A stretch of DNA of 63,129 nucleotides, taken from positions 1-63,129 of the forward strand of contig CALFEO010000006.1 of the NCBI GenBank assembly GCA_937949995.1, in the 5' to 3' direction. This DNA comes from an uncultured bacterium. GTDB taxonomy: Bacteria; Patescibacteriota; Patescibacteriia; 2-12-FULL-60-25. Positions within the stretch are counted from its first letter, which is position 1. Each line of letters begins with the position of its first letter. The position numbers and the translations under genes are program-made. The notes under the pieces were generated by a model. It was not told the origin of the DNA. It was given only the letters and a program-made list of their open reading frames with translations, and did not search any database. Shown here one piece after another: positions 34,053 to 42,535 of the stretch.

Positions 34053-35549
34053 TTATTTTTTGATTTCGCCGGATCGTTTGGGTGAGACATTGAAGCCCAT
34101 GTATTTACCGATCATGAGACGAGTTTGGGAATCAATTGCCGGAATGGCACCGAAGAGAACAAAGGTTATCGGCAACAGAGCCCACTGCAAAATGACGACG
34201 ATAAATGTTTGCCAACGGGGTATGTATTTGGGACGGGGAGGCAGAAGAGTGGCGGAAATGAGCGCGGAGACGAAGACGCCGACCATGGCAAAGCGCATGA
34301 GCCACTCCAAAGTGAAGGGAGTGTTCTGAAAAACCGCGTAAGAACGAAAATGCTCGGGTGCGAACCAAAAAGGCAATTGTCCCAATAAAAAGATCAACAG
34401 AGGCACGGTTGCCCAAGTATACATTCCCTCGAGTTGTTTGAACAAAAATCGGATTTTGATGCCGAGAGGCATAAGTTTATCGCGAGAAAACTTCATGGCC
34501 ATGAACGGAAAGTTCTCCACTCCCCAAGCCCAGCGCCGCAATTGCTTATAAAGCGCAACCAGAGCCTTTTTGTATGAACCGGACATGACAGTATCCATGG
34601 AAACCGGCAGATGAATGGGTTCGACACGGTAATCTCCGTGATAATGGATAAGGCCTTGCAAAAAGATGCGAGAATCTTCGCTGACAATATCTTTTTGCCA
34701 AAAACCCACATCAACAAGCATACGCCATGTCATGCTGTGCGATGAAAAAGTCATCATGGTTTCGGGGCGGGCAAGCTCGGTCATCAGCCAAAAAGTGGTG
34801 CCAAACATGGCGACTCTGACCGCGGCCGGAGACTCCCATAGATTATTGTTGTAAAGAACAACGGGTTGATACGAACAGCGCAGAGGATTTTCCACGGTTA
34901 AAAACTTATGAGTAATGCAGGCGAAATATTGAGGATGAGCCAAAGTATCAACATCAAAAGCCGTGACCATGAGTTTATCTTGATCTATGCCCAGCTCCGC
35001 GATTTTGGGCATCATTTGATGACCCATCCAATTCATATTGGATCCTTTGCCCGGAATCTCATCCGGTAAATCCTTGGGATGAATCGTGGAATAAAAAGCT
35101 TTGAATTTATTACCGAATTCTTGCTGGATTTTTTTGGCGTTTTCCAAAAATCTGTCTTTATCACGTTCTTCACCACCCAAAACAACAATCATTTTATCGG
35201 CCGGATAGCTGGATTCGAGCAAGCCCTTGATGCTGTCGCGGATCACGACATACTCCTCTTTATAGGTGGGCAACATAATAAGATGATGAACTTTGTCAAA
35301 CTCGGGCAAGGCCGAGGCCTTGGCCAGCCAATCGATTTTTATGTCGCGGCGGTATGTAAACCAAGAACTGATAACAAAAGGCAAAAAATAAGCGACTCTG
35401 AACAACCAGTACAAATCGTAGACAATAATGAAGTAAACAACCCATAAAGGCCGGATGAAGGAAAGGCTGATGCTCAAGATTATGGTAAGCCAAACCATTA
35501 ATGCCGGAATTATTTCGTAAATTCTTTTTTCCAGAAGAGTTTTGTTCAT
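34053..35549 (-). CDS. Membrane GT2 glycosyltransferase (cellulose-synthase-like)
   Basis: 498 residues. Two membrane helices at the N-terminus (about 13-55), a cytoplasmic GT-A domain and three to four helices at the C-terminus (about 380-480). Catalytic signs: HHLIMLPTYKEEYVVIRDSI, VTAFDVDTLAHPQYFA with D-x-D, DIVSEDSRIF as the base region, and KQLRRWAWGVENFPFM as the Q-x-x-R-W signature of processive GT2 enzymes. By family knowledge it may both polymerise and export a glycan. ATG overlaps the stop of the upstream TsaB-like gene by 4 bases. Confidence 0.92.
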   Translation of the reverse strand: MNKTLLEKRIYEIIPALMVWLTIILSISLSFIRPLWVVYFIIVYDLYWLFRVAYFLPFVISSWFTYRRDIKIDWLAKASALPEFDKVHHLIMLPTYKEEYVVIRDSIKGLLESSYPADKMIVVLGGEERDKDRFLENAKKIQQEFGNKFKAFYSTIHPKDLPDEIPGKGSNMNWMGHQMMPKIAELGIDQDKLMVTAFDVDTLAHPQYFACITHKFLTVENPLRCSYQPVVLYNNNLWESPAAVRVAMFGTTFWLMTELARPETMMTFSSHSMTWRMLVDVGFWQKDIVSEDSRIFLQGLIHYHGDYRVEPIHLPVSMDTVMSGSYKKALVALYKQLRRWAWGVENFPFMAMKFSRDKLMPLGIKIRFLFKQLEGMYTWATVPLLIFLLGQLPFWFAPEHFRSYAVFQNTPFTLEWLMRFAMVGVFVSALISATLLPPRPKYIPRWQTFIVVILQWALLPITFVLFGAIPAIDSQTRLMIGKYMGFNVSPKRSGEIKK

Positions 35550-35938
35550 ATTGATTTGCTTATGGTGATATTAGGCTCGGCATCGTAAATCGGTTCCGCA
35601 TATTTGACGGGTTTGATATGGCCGGAGGCGACATCACGAAGGAGAGTTGAGATATCAATTTTGCCGGAGCCGGATACGGCGTAGAGCGGTATACGCAAAA
35701 TCCGCGACAAGAGATTGGCCGCCAATACCCCTGTGCGGATGGAGGAAAAGGGACCCGGGCCGTTAATTACGATAATGCCTTGAGCGGACTCGAGAGCGGA
35801 TTTTGTGAAATACTTTTGCAATACTTTCACCAGACCCCCCAAGGGCACGTGCAGACGTTTCAGCTTTGAACTCTCGGCATCCAACAGACCCAAAACCACA
35901 AAACCTCTTTCGCGGGCATCAATATATATAAATGACAT
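35546..35938 (-). CDS. tsaB: Short TsaB-like protein (t6A modification)
   Basis: 130 residues from ATG 35938. It keeps the first lobe of the ASKHA fold: MSFIYIDARERGFVVLGLLD as phosphate-1-like strands, then IIVINGPGPFSSIRTGVLAANLLSRIL, the TsaB signature (usually NGPGSFTGLR). Bacterial TsaB is normally about 220-230 residues, so the second lobe is missing. TsaB is the scaffold partner of TsaD in making N6-threonylcarbamoyladenosine in tRNA and needs mainly the first lobe to dimerise. It sits between a regulator and glycosyltransferases, coupled by a 4-base overlap, which is an odd place for it. Confidence 0.75.
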   Translation of the reverse strand: MSFIYIDARERGFVVLGLLDAESSKLKRLHVPLGGLVKVLQKYFTKSALESAQGIIVINGPGPFSSIRTGVLAANLLSRILRIPLYAVSGSGKIDISTLLRDVASGHIKPVKYAEPIYDAEPNITISKSI

Positions 35939-35960
35939 AATATCAGCATTATGCCATGAA

Positions 35961-36551
35961 TTATGCATTTCGTTTATCTACAGCCACGTGTTTGGGCGCA
36001 TTCATCACCGAAACCAAAAATTTATCGGCAACATCTTGGCGATAATGATAATCGGACAATGTCAGGCAAGTGTAGTTGATATCAAAACCCAAAGCGGTTT
36101 CCGACTTTTGCACCACGCGGCGAAGTTCGTCTTTGTCGCGGATGTTGCCGACGATAAGCAAATCAACCGGAGCTTCCTGACCTAAAAATGATCCCATAAA
36201 GGCCAGATATGAAATCTCGCCCAAAGCCATGATCTCTTTGTCCAAACGGCGCTCCATCAGAAAATGAGACTTGCTCATTAATGATTGAATTTCAGCAAGA
36301 AGCGGAAAAGCTTGGTTGACTTGATAGTATTTGCGCTTCAAACCGGGACGTTTTTGATTTCCAGCATCCTCTTCTTCGGTTTCGATCAGCATGCCGACTT
36401 TAATAAGGTTGTCGATTTCGCGGCGTACGGCGTTTATTTGAGTATCGATAAGGCGGGTCAGCTCGCGGATAAAATAAGCCTGCTTGGGGTTATTTAAGAA
36501 CAAATTCATGAGCTTTACGCGGGTCTTTGACCCAAAAAGGTGTTCAAGCAT
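35961..36551 (-). CDS. Winged-helix protein with nucleotidyltransferase-like domain
   Basis: 196 residues from ATG 36551. Residues 1-85 are a winged helix: LFGSKTRVKLMNLFLNNPKQ, then YFIRELTRLIDTQINAVRRE as the DNA-reading helix, and a wing with KRPGLKRKYYQ. Residues about 105-196 resemble a minimal nucleotidyltransferase fold (YLAFMGSFLGQEAPVDLLIV), where GS...D-x-D is reduced to GSF...VDLL, so catalysis is doubtful. Proteins of this layout are widespread in Patescibacteria and Archaea as putative regulators. It is the first gene of the glycan operon and divergent from the gene at 36673, sharing a 121-base intergenic region. Confidence 0.8.
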   Translation of the reverse strand: MLEHLFGSKTRVKLMNLFLNNPKQAYFIRELTRLIDTQINAVRREIDNLIKVGMLIETEEEDAGNQKRPGLKRKYYQVNQAFPLLAEIQSLMSKSHFLMERRLDKEIMALGEISYLAFMGSFLGQEAPVDLLIVGNIRDKDELRRVVQKSETALGFDINYTCLTLSDYHYRQDVADKFLVSVMNAPKHVAVDKRNA

Positions 36552-36672
36552 ATTATCTTTACTTATCCTGCCTGTTTTGAATGAGCTTGACAAGACCCTC
36601 CCTATTTTGTACTCCAATAGAGCAAGCCATGGACGAGATGAGGTTAAATTGCGTATACTTTATACAAATACC

Positions 36673-38763
36673 ATGTCCGATGCATTTTTCCGCTTTGCGG
36701 ATATCGAATACGGCAACAGTCCGACAAATGAAAACATTGTCGGTGTGTTCAGATTCGAGCAAGGCCGCCAAAACAGGCAAGGTCCTTTTCATATCGTTGT
36801 TGCGGAAATCGATTCAGCTTTATACGCTTACGAACAATTATTGGACACAATCAACGCCACGGTTGAACAATCAAGAACCTTGATGGCCGGAATGGCGCTT
36901 GACCCATTCGCCAGATTCGAAAAAATCATCGCCAGAGTCAACGAGGCTTTGGCTGTTTTTCAAGAGCAAGAGCCCACGCCGATCAACTGGAGCCGGTTGA
37001 ATATTTTTATCATCGAATGCTCGGGCAAAGAAATGTGCATATCCGGACACGGCAAACTCATGAACATGTTCTTAAAAAAGAACGGCGAGAGTTTTGAAAC
37101 TTTTGATCTGTGCGGATCATTGGAGCAGCCGGAGGCAACCAATCCCAAAAAAGTTTTCGCTTCTCTTATCTGCGGAGACATGAATCCGGGTGATTTGTTT
37201 TTTATCGGCACCAATAATTTTCAAAGATACCGCGACAAGCTAAGAATCAAAGAACGCCTGCAAGAGCTTCCTCCGGTTGCGGCCACAACAGAGATTAAAC
37301 GCGATCTGGATAAAGAAAAAATTCTGGATGATTTTGTCGCCGTGGCCATTTCATTGCATGAAGATGAGGCACCGGCTTTTGCGATAAAAAAATCCGGCAA
37401 ACAAGCCGAAGAATCTTTGAACCGCCTGCATCAACAAGAAGAATCCGTGCAAAAAACCCTGGCACCCGCAATAAGTCCGTTAAAGAGCAGTTCCCCGGAA
37501 ACGGAAACCGTAGCCCGGCCCAAAATACCCATACCGATTGAATCAGTGCAAAAATTCTGGCGCAAAACACTGAATAAAATCAGTGCGAGACGCAGCCGGC
37601 CCAACCCGGCATCAGAAACGGCTTTACGCGGATTACATGTGGGGGGGGGTTCATTTTTTACAACCAAGAGAAAAATAATGATCGGAATCGGAGTTACCGC
37701 AATAATTTTGGCGATAGTGGCTTTTTCGAGCTGGCAGAACAATAAACGCACAGCAGCCGAACAGGCCGCTTGGGAGCAAAGCTTTGCCGAGGTGATAGAT
37801 CTGCGCAATCGCGCTGAAAATGATTTGTTGTATGCCAAAGATGCTCAAGCGCAAAGCAAAATCAACCAAGCAATGGAAATTATCGCGGCGCTGGATATAG
37901 GCAACGGCGACAGGAGCACCAGAGTTGAAGCCATCATTGCGGATTTTGAACAATTAAAAAACCGCTTAAGAAAAGTTGTGGCTGTTACCGGAATTTCCGA
38001 GCTTTACTCTTTGCCCGTGACAGCACAAGATGGAATGTTAAGCGCACCGGTATTAACAGAATCAAAAGCGTATGCCGCGGACAATCAAAATCGCAAGCTC
38101 ATAGTAATCAATACAGCTTCAAGAGAGAAGAAAGAAATCGGTTTGCCGGATCCGGCCGGACGAATAGTCGCCGGGGCGGTTGGTGAAAAATCGGTTGTAT
38201 TTTTTGATGATAAAGGCAAATTTTATTCGGTAAGCATTGCGGATGATGCATTTACTCCGTTGAACTCTTTCACCGGAGCAAGCTCCACTTCTGATTTGGT
38301 TTTATACAACAAACGAGCATATATTTTGGATGCCGGAGCCGGACAAATACACCGCTTAAACGCTGTAAGTTCGGGATTTTCCGGAGCTACCGAATATCTG
38401 ACGGAAAACGATAGTTTATTGCAAAATGCGGTCAGTTTCGCCATCGACAGCAATGTCTACGCGGCCAAAAGCGACGGGTCGATCGTAAAATATCTATCCG
38501 GACAAAAACAAGCTTTCGGATTGGGCACCGTGGATCCGGCCGTGAGGACAATTTCCGCAATCTGGACCGAAACCGATGATGCACGATTACTGGTAACCGA
38601 TCCGGGCGAAAAAAGATTGCTCATATTTGATAAAAACGGCTTGTTGACCGCCCAATTGACTTCCAACGAATTTGGAACCCTCCGCGACCTGACATCGCGT
38701 CTCGGCGCAAAACAAGCGCTTGTGATCAGTGATAACCGTTTACTGCTTGTGCCATTACCGTAA
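36673..38763 (+). CDS. Membrane protein: phosphatase-like N-domain and propeller-like C-domain
   Basis: 696 residues from ATG 36673. Residues about 1-220 have the strand order and spacing of a PP2C-like phosphatase (GPFHIVVAEIDSA, CISGHGKLMNMFLKKNG, CGDMNPGDLFFIGTNNF), but most metal-binding aspartates are not evident, so it may be a non-catalytic relative. A charged linker leads to one membrane helix (about 333-352, IMIGIGVTAIILAIVAFSSW) and then a helical segment (360-425). Residues about 430-696 show repeated strands (GRIVAGAVGEKSVVFFDDKG, SDLVLYNKRAYILDAGAGQI) typical of a beta-propeller. The layout suggests a signalling or scaffold protein with an external sensor. A TATACT/TATACA -10 box lies only 7-14 bases before ATG. 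Confidence 0.75.
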   Translation: MSDAFFRFADIEYGNSPTNENIVGVFRFEQGRQNRQGPFHIVVAEIDSALYAYEQLLDTINATVEQSRTLMAGMALDPFARFEKIIARVNEALAVFQEQEPTPINWSRLNIFIIECSGKEMCISGHGKLMNMFLKKNGESFETFDLCGSLEQPEATNPKKVFASLICGDMNPGDLFFIGTNNFQRYRDKLRIKERLQELPPVAATTEIKRDLDKEKILDDFVAVAISLHEDEAPAFAIKKSGKQAEESLNRLHQQEESVQKTLAPAISPLKSSSPETETVARPKIPIPIESVQKFWRKTLNKISARRSRPNPASETALRGLHVGGGSFFTTKRKIMIGIGVTAIILAIVAFSSWQNNKRTAAEQAAWEQSFAEVIDLRNRAENDLLYAKDAQAQSKINQAMEIIAALDIGNGDRSTRVEAIIADFEQLKNRLRKVVAVTGISELYSLPVTAQDGMLSAPVLTESKAYAADNQNRKLIVINTASREKKEIGLPDPAGRIVAGAVGEKSVVFFDDKGKFYSVSIADDAFTPLNSFTGASSTSDLVLYNKRAYILDAGAGQIHRLNAVSSGFSGATEYLTENDSLLQNAVSFAIDSNVYAAKSDGSIVKYLSGQKQAFGLGTVDPAVRTISAIWTETDDARLLVTDPGEKRLLIFDKNGLLTAQLTSNEFGTLRDLTSRLGAKQALVISDNRLLLVPLP

Positions 38764-39170
38764 ACAGCCACTAGCTACTAGTCACCAGCTACCAGTCAAA
38801 CCAACCATGGCTTGTTATTTCGAACAGCTACAGGCTACCAGCTTCCAGCCACTATTTGTCATTTCGAACGAATGTGAGAAATCTCCACTGTTATTACCAG
38901 CTAAATAACAATTTGTCATTTCGAATCGGATGTGAGAAATCTCCACTGTTATTACCAGCAAGGTTACTTAAGCGGAGATTTCTCACGTCCGTTCGAAATG
39001 ACAAAAATAGTTTACCAACCAAGTTGCTTAGCGGGGATTTCTCACATTCGTTCGAAATGACAAACCATAGTTGGTTTGGCTAGTGGCTAGTAGCTAAAAG
39101 CTGGTAGCTGATAAAGGCGGATGCGCCTAAGGAGCAGAAATGACAAAGAGAGGCAATATCTAAACCAAAT
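38764..39170. repeat. Mosaic of family D and E repeats
   Basis: D at 38765-38795, 38825-38853 and 39079-39112. Short E forms (GTCATTTCGAA...GTGAGAAATCTCCAC) at 38869-38890, 38910-38950, 38970-39003 and 39025-39065, in both orientations, plus an E core remnant at 39113-39145. No gene in 38764-39244. Confidence 0.88.
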
Positions 39171-39173
39171 GAC

Positions 39174-39208
39174 TAAAAAAACACCCCGATTGCTCGGAGT
39201 GTTTTTTG
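39174..39208 (-). terminator. Terminator of the rplJ-rplL operon
   Basis: Minus strand: ACACTCCGA, loop of 4, TCGGGGTGT with one mismatch, then seven T. It lies about 37 bases after the rplL stop. Confidence 0.85.
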
Positions 39209-39244
39209 CGAAATTCGAAATTCGAAATTCGATAATTTTGATAG

Positions 39245-39646
39245 TTACTTGAGTTCGCAGGAACCGCCGGCTTCTTCGATCTTTTTCTTGATCTCTTCGG
39301 CTTCGGCCTTGGGAACGCTTTCTTTGATGGTTTTGGGAGCACCGTCAACCAAATCTTTGGCTTCTTTCAAGCCAAGACCGGTAACTTCGCGGACAACTTT
39401 GATGACGCCGATCTTATTGCCTCCGGCGGCGGTTAAGTTAACGCTGAAATCGGTCTTTTCTTCAGCAGCTTCGGCACCGGCTGCGCCTCCGGCGGCCATC
39501 ATAACAGGGGCCGCGGCACTGACACCAAATTTTTCTTCGAGAACTTTTACAAGTTCGGATAAATCGAGAACGGAAAGTTTTTCAATTTGTTCGACAAGCG
39601 CCTTGAACTTTTCCGGCACTTCGACAACCTTGTTTTCTTCGGACAT
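39245..39646 (-). CDS. rplL: 50S ribosomal protein L7/L12
   Basis: 133 residues, slightly longer than usual (about 120-128). N-terminal dimerisation and L10-binding helices at 10-45 (FKALVEQIEKLSVLDLSELV, VLEEKFGVS), an Ala/Gly hinge at 46-62, and the C-terminal factor-binding domain (TDFSVNLTAAGGNKIGVIKV, TGLGLKEAKDLVDGAPK, VPKAEAEEIKKKIEEAG). It forms the ribosomal stalk that recruits translation factors. Co-transcribed with rplJ, 74 bases downstream. The C-terminal SCELK is unusual, with a Cys near the end. Confidence 0.98.
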   Translation of the reverse strand: MSEENKVVEVPEKFKALVEQIEKLSVLDLSELVKVLEEKFGVSAAAPVMMAAGGAAGAEAAEEKTDFSVNLTAAGGNKIGVIKVVREVTGLGLKEAKDLVDGAPKTIKESVPKAEAEEIKKKIEEAGGSCELK

Positions 39647-39720
39647 AAACTTATTTTAATTAACAATTATAAATTTAGAATTAAGAATTAAGAATATTGG
39701 AATCGCTCCGCGATATATTC

Positions 39721-40359
39721 TTATTCTTTTGGAGTTTCCTCGGTCTTAGGAGCTTCTGCACCCTCCGCAGCCTCCGGCGCAGGGGGGTCGACAGGTTTTT
39801 CCTCAACCGGAGCTTCGGCGACTTCAGCTTCGGCTTTTGGAGCCGCGGGAGCCGGAGCGGGCGCGCCTTCGGCTTCCTCTTTTTTGGCGCGGATCGCATC
39901 CAAAGCGCGGACAAAGCCGGATGTCGGGCCGTTGATGACGTTTAAGAACATTCCGTACAACTGGGTACGTCCCGGAAGTTTGGAAAGTTTTACCACGTAA
40001 TCTTGAGCGACTACGGCTCCGTTGAATAATCCGCCCTCAAGTGTGAGAGATGTGTTTTTAGTCATCTCGCCCAACAATTTGGCGGGTGCGATTTCATCAT
40101 CAGTGCCAAAGGCGATTCCGAGCATGCCCGGAAATTGCTTGGCGTTGATTTCATAACCGGCCTCTTTGGCGGCGCGGTTGATGAGGGTTTTTTTGGCAAC
40201 CACGTAGGTTACGTTGCCTTCGAACATTTTATCGCGCAGTTCATCGACTTGCGGAACGGTTAAACCTTGATAGTTGGCAAAGACGACTGAAGAGCTGTCT
40301 TTGAAAAGCTTGGTTAAAACCTGCACCGCTTCTTCTTTTTGTTGACGTGTTTTTGGCAT
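39721..40359 (-). CDS. rplJ: 50S ribosomal protein L10
   Basis: 212 residues. Residues 1-165 match bacterial L10: KTRQQKEEAVQVLTKLFKDS, VVFANYQGLTVPQVDELRDK, VVAKKTLINRAAKEAGYE, then LPGRTQLYGMFLNVINGPTS before the L12-binding helix. The remaining 47 residues are an added low-complexity Ala/Pro/Glu tail, not needed for the stalk but seen in some candidate-phylum L10s. L10 anchors L7/L12 dimers and represses its own mRNA through the leader upstream. The ATG follows about 130 bases of family D repeats that separate it from that leader. Confidence 0.97.
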   Translation of the reverse strand: MPKTRQQKEEAVQVLTKLFKDSSSVVFANYQGLTVPQVDELRDKMFEGNVTYVVAKKTLINRAAKEAGYEINAKQFPGMLGIAFGTDDEIAPAKLLGEMTKNTSLTLEGGLFNGAVVAQDYVVKLSKLPGRTQLYGMFLNVINGPTSGFVRALDAIRAKKEEAEGAPAPAPAAPKAEAEVAEAPVEEKPVDPPAPEAAEGAEAPKTEETPKE

Positions 40360-40366
40360 AATTTTA

Positions 40367-40497
40367 GCTTCCAGCTACTAGCTTCCAGCTACTAGCTTAT
40401 TGCTTTAGATTTCGACCTTTTTAAACAGCTTCCAGCCTCTAGCTTCCGGCTACTAGATGTATGGTCTAGAGGCTAGTGGCTAGAAGCTAGTAGCTTA
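40367..40497. repeat. Family D repeats inside the rplJ leader
   Basis: Six or more CTTCTAGCTACTAGC-type units in both orientations, at 40371-40400 and 40427-40495. They fold into long imperfect stems between the L10 leader and the rplJ ATG. Confidence 0.85.
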
Positions 40498-40524
40498 ATA
40501 AAGAAACCCACAGCATCCTGTGGG
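40494..40524 (-). terminator. Hairpin with T-rich tail after the L10 leader (possible attenuator)
   Basis: Minus strand: CCCACAG, loop GATG, CTGTGGG, then TTTCTTTATTA. It lies between the L10 leader and rplJ, so it could stop transcription early or balance expression. Confidence 0.55.
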
Positions 40525-40550
40525 GTAAAATCGCTAAATAAAGCGATATT

Positions 40551-40610
40551 TACAGCCTCGGCAGGGGATTTTTTAACTCCTTTTTAAGCGGAGCCCTGCT
40601 GTCTTTGGAT
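40551..40610 (-). ncRNA. Ribosomal L10 leader
   Basis: Minus-strand RNA with AAAGACAGCAGGG, a stem-loop (CTCCGC...GGAG), and AAATCCCCTGCCGAGGCTG. The GACAGCAGG/CCTGCCGAGG pair around an internal loop is the kink-turn-like core of the known L10 leader, which L10 (with L12) binds to repress its operon. It starts a few bases after the predicted transcription start and lies upstream of rplJ. Confidence 0.85.
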
Positions 40611-40623
40611 GTGTGATGGACAC

Positions 40624-40652
40624 AATATAAACCGAATATAATATTGTGTCAA
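40624..40652 (-). promoter_or_regulatory. Promoter of rplJ-rplL
   Basis: Minus strand TTGACA (40647-40652) and TATATT (40624-40629), 17-bp spacer, directly before the L10 leader. Confidence 0.85.
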
Positions 40653-40823
40653 TAACCAATAATCAAATTCCAACATCCAATCACCGCCTCTGGCGTGATC
40701 CCGCATATTCATAAATAATTTATAATGTGTTGCGGGATAAATAACCAAAAATGACAATGATAAAATGACCAAATCTGTAGGGACGATCCCCATGTGGTCG
40801 TCCCGGAAGAATACATAAAAAAA
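40653..40823. other. Intergenic stretch, little content
   Basis: AT-rich text resembling degraded repeats (AACCAATAATCAAATTCC, AATAACCAAAAATGAC) and, at 40778-40806, one diverged C-like palindrome (GTAGGGACGATCCCCATGTGG then TCGTCCCGG). No gene, and no clear terminator for the Nudix gene. Confidence 0.5.
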
Positions 40824-41231
40824 TTATTTCGGCCTAAACCCAGATTTAATCAGATTTTGCAACGGAATAAACAACGGTTCCGGCAAATTATCCCACTCAA
40901 ACCATTCCCAGCACTCGCATTTATCCGGCTCCATGATTTGCGGGTCGCCTGCCGGTGCGTCTGCGATCATGTAGATGGTGATGTAATGTTTGTCTTCATT
41001 CGGCATTTTGTCGTTGGTAGCTGTGGCAAAGCGGATGTTCTCTATGTCTAAGCCGCACTCTTCTTTGGTTTCACGCGCCGCGCACTCTTCCCAAGTTTCC
41101 ATCCATTCCAAGTGGCCGCCGGGGAAAGACCAGTGACCCGAGCCGTGTGCGCCTTTGCGTTTGTGTAAAAGGACTTTTTCGTCTCGCATTATGATAACGC
41201 CCACGCCGACGCGGACTACTTCTTCGCTCAT
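40824..41231 (-). CDS. Nudix hydrolase, NUDT15/MTH1-like
   Basis: 135 residues. A full Nudix box, G39-x5-E45-x7-R53-E54-x2-E57-E58-x-G60-L61, gives the Mg2+-binding catalytic helix. The N-terminus RVGVGVIIMRDEKVLLHKRK and the GSGHWSFPGGHLE stretch are typical of the small ADPRase/nucleotide-diphosphatase subgroup close to NUDT15. It would hydrolyse a (d)NTP or related nucleoside diphosphate derivative; the exact substrate cannot be read from sequence. Single gene on the minus strand; no operon partners. Confidence 0.92.
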   Translation of the reverse strand: MSEEVVRVGVGVIIMRDEKVLLHKRKGAHGSGHWSFPGGHLEWMETWEECAARETKEECGLDIENIRFATATNDKMPNEDKHYITIYMIADAPAGDPQIMEPDKCECWEWFEWDNLPEPLFIPLQNLIKSGFRPK

Positions 41232-41498
41232 AAATTATGAATTTAGAATTAATTTTAATGCCAAATTACTAATGCCAAATGCCAAATATTGGAATCGCTA
41301 AAGCGATATTTATTTTATTAAAAATAGATGCCGAAGGCCTCAATTATTTGGCATTCGTAATATGGCATTTGGCATTATCATTGTCGCTAAAGGCTCGACG
41401 GAAGTCAAATAAAATACGTAGTTCGCGAAAGACGTATTAAAAAAGGCGCCCGAGGACCAAGGACAAAAGCCCAAAGATCCAAGAGCGCCAAGAGCCAA
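41232..41498. repeat. AT-rich inverted repeats
   Basis: AATGCCAAATGCCAAAT at 41260-41288 is answered by ATTTGGCATT...ATGGCATTTGGCATT at 41345-41376. The inner part (ATATTGGAATCGC/GCGATAT) also occurs at 39690-39720 next to rplJ. On the minus strand, GGCGCC followed by six T (about 41439-41451) may end the gene at 41499. Confidence 0.7.
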
Positions 41499-42236
41499 TT
41501 ACCGAGAACCGAGCGACTCCCGGGAGAACGACGGCACGGACCGGATCGAGCTGCAGTCGCTCCACTGGTTGTAGTAGTCGTACCAGCCGTATCCCAGCTC
41601 GAGCCTGCGAGCGCTCCGATGAAAGTACAGGCTCGGTACGCTCTGCCACGGATAGTAGTTGCGAGCGCTGACCTCGTAGCCAGGTGCCCAAACATACGGC
41701 ACCTTATCACCGTCCATGGCTTTGACCCACTCGGGGTGGAGCATGGCCGAGGCGAGGATGCCGGCATGGGGTGAGGTCTTGGGGTCGCGGACATCGACCG
41801 GACGGCGGTTGCGATTACAACCCAAGTCGATCACTTCCCAGCGCAGGACGGGCTTGTCCTTGGCCGGGTGTTCGATGCCCTTGAGCAAGCGCAAACGATC
41901 GAGACCAGCTTTGCCATAGCCGTCGTCCCAGCGCCAGCCTTCCTCTTGCGCCGTAGCCGCAACCTGCCAAAGTTCTTCGAAGGTGCGTTCTACGCCACCC
42001 ATACCATTGCCGTCCGGCAGGTATGGGACGAGCACGACGGCCACGAGTTTGCCATCTGGCCACTCGGGCACGGACTGCTCGGCGACTTCGAAGTCTTCGT
42101 CCGTGAAGCCCCAGCCGCGTTCGATGTTGAGCTCGCAGACGCGTGTGAGCTGGGCCTCGACGGGGGTGAAGAGGCCATGAATCAACAGTTGACCGTCGAG
42201 CTTGTAGTACATTTCGCCTGTGACACGAGTTGCCAT
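41499..42236 (-). CDS. Unknown GC-rich protein with strong expression signals
   Basis: 245 residues from ATG 42236, chosen for the AAGGAGA site 7 bases upstream. I do not recognise a characterised family. The start MATRVTGEMYYKLDGQLL resembles, as far as I recall, the opening of short hypothetical proteins in candidate-phylum genomes, but I cannot verify this. The protein is soluble, rich in Trp, Tyr and acidic residues, with no signal peptide or membrane helix and few Cys. A segment near 165-215 (HPEWVKAMDGDKVPYVWAPG, YPWQSVPSLYFHRS) has many aromatic residues. GC content is well above that of its neighbours. Stand-alone with its own promoter. Confidence 0.7.
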   Translation of the reverse strand: MATRVTGEMYYKLDGQLLIHGLFTPVEAQLTRVCELNIERGWGFTDEDFEVAEQSVPEWPDGKLVAVVLVPYLPDGNGMGGVERTFEELWQVAATAQEEGWRWDDGYGKAGLDRLRLLKGIEHPAKDKPVLRWEVIDLGCNRNRRPVDVRDPKTSPHAGILASAMLHPEWVKAMDGDKVPYVWAPGYEVSARNYYPWQSVPSLYFHRSARRLELGYGWYDYYNQWSDCSSIRSVPSFSRESLGSR

Positions 42237-42349
42237 GACGAATCTCCTTACGCTTGGCATATCTTTGCCAGAGCACCATGCCCCGACAAAGCCTCACCGA
42301 CACTTAAGTAACAAGTTAAAAGTGAAAAGTTCAAAGAGTTATGGTGGTT

Positions 42350-42378
42350 AACATAGCAGAAAATTGGGGTTTTGTCAA
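42350..42378 (-). promoter_or_regulatory. Promoter of the GC-rich unknown gene
   Basis: Minus strand TTGACA (42373-42378) and TATGTT (42350-42355), 17-bp spacer. The leader is about 105 bases with remnants of family B. Confidence 0.82.
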
Positions 42379-42535
42379 GGGGGGTTGATCCTCCCAACCT
42401 CTCAGCCATTCGACTGGGCAGGCTCTTACTAAGGAGGTGCTTCGGTGTAAGCTACTTGAAAACAACCCCTTAATAAGGGGCAGGGGGATTATCCACCAAC
42501 TCGACTTAACCCCTTTCTCATGCCATAATCACCCT

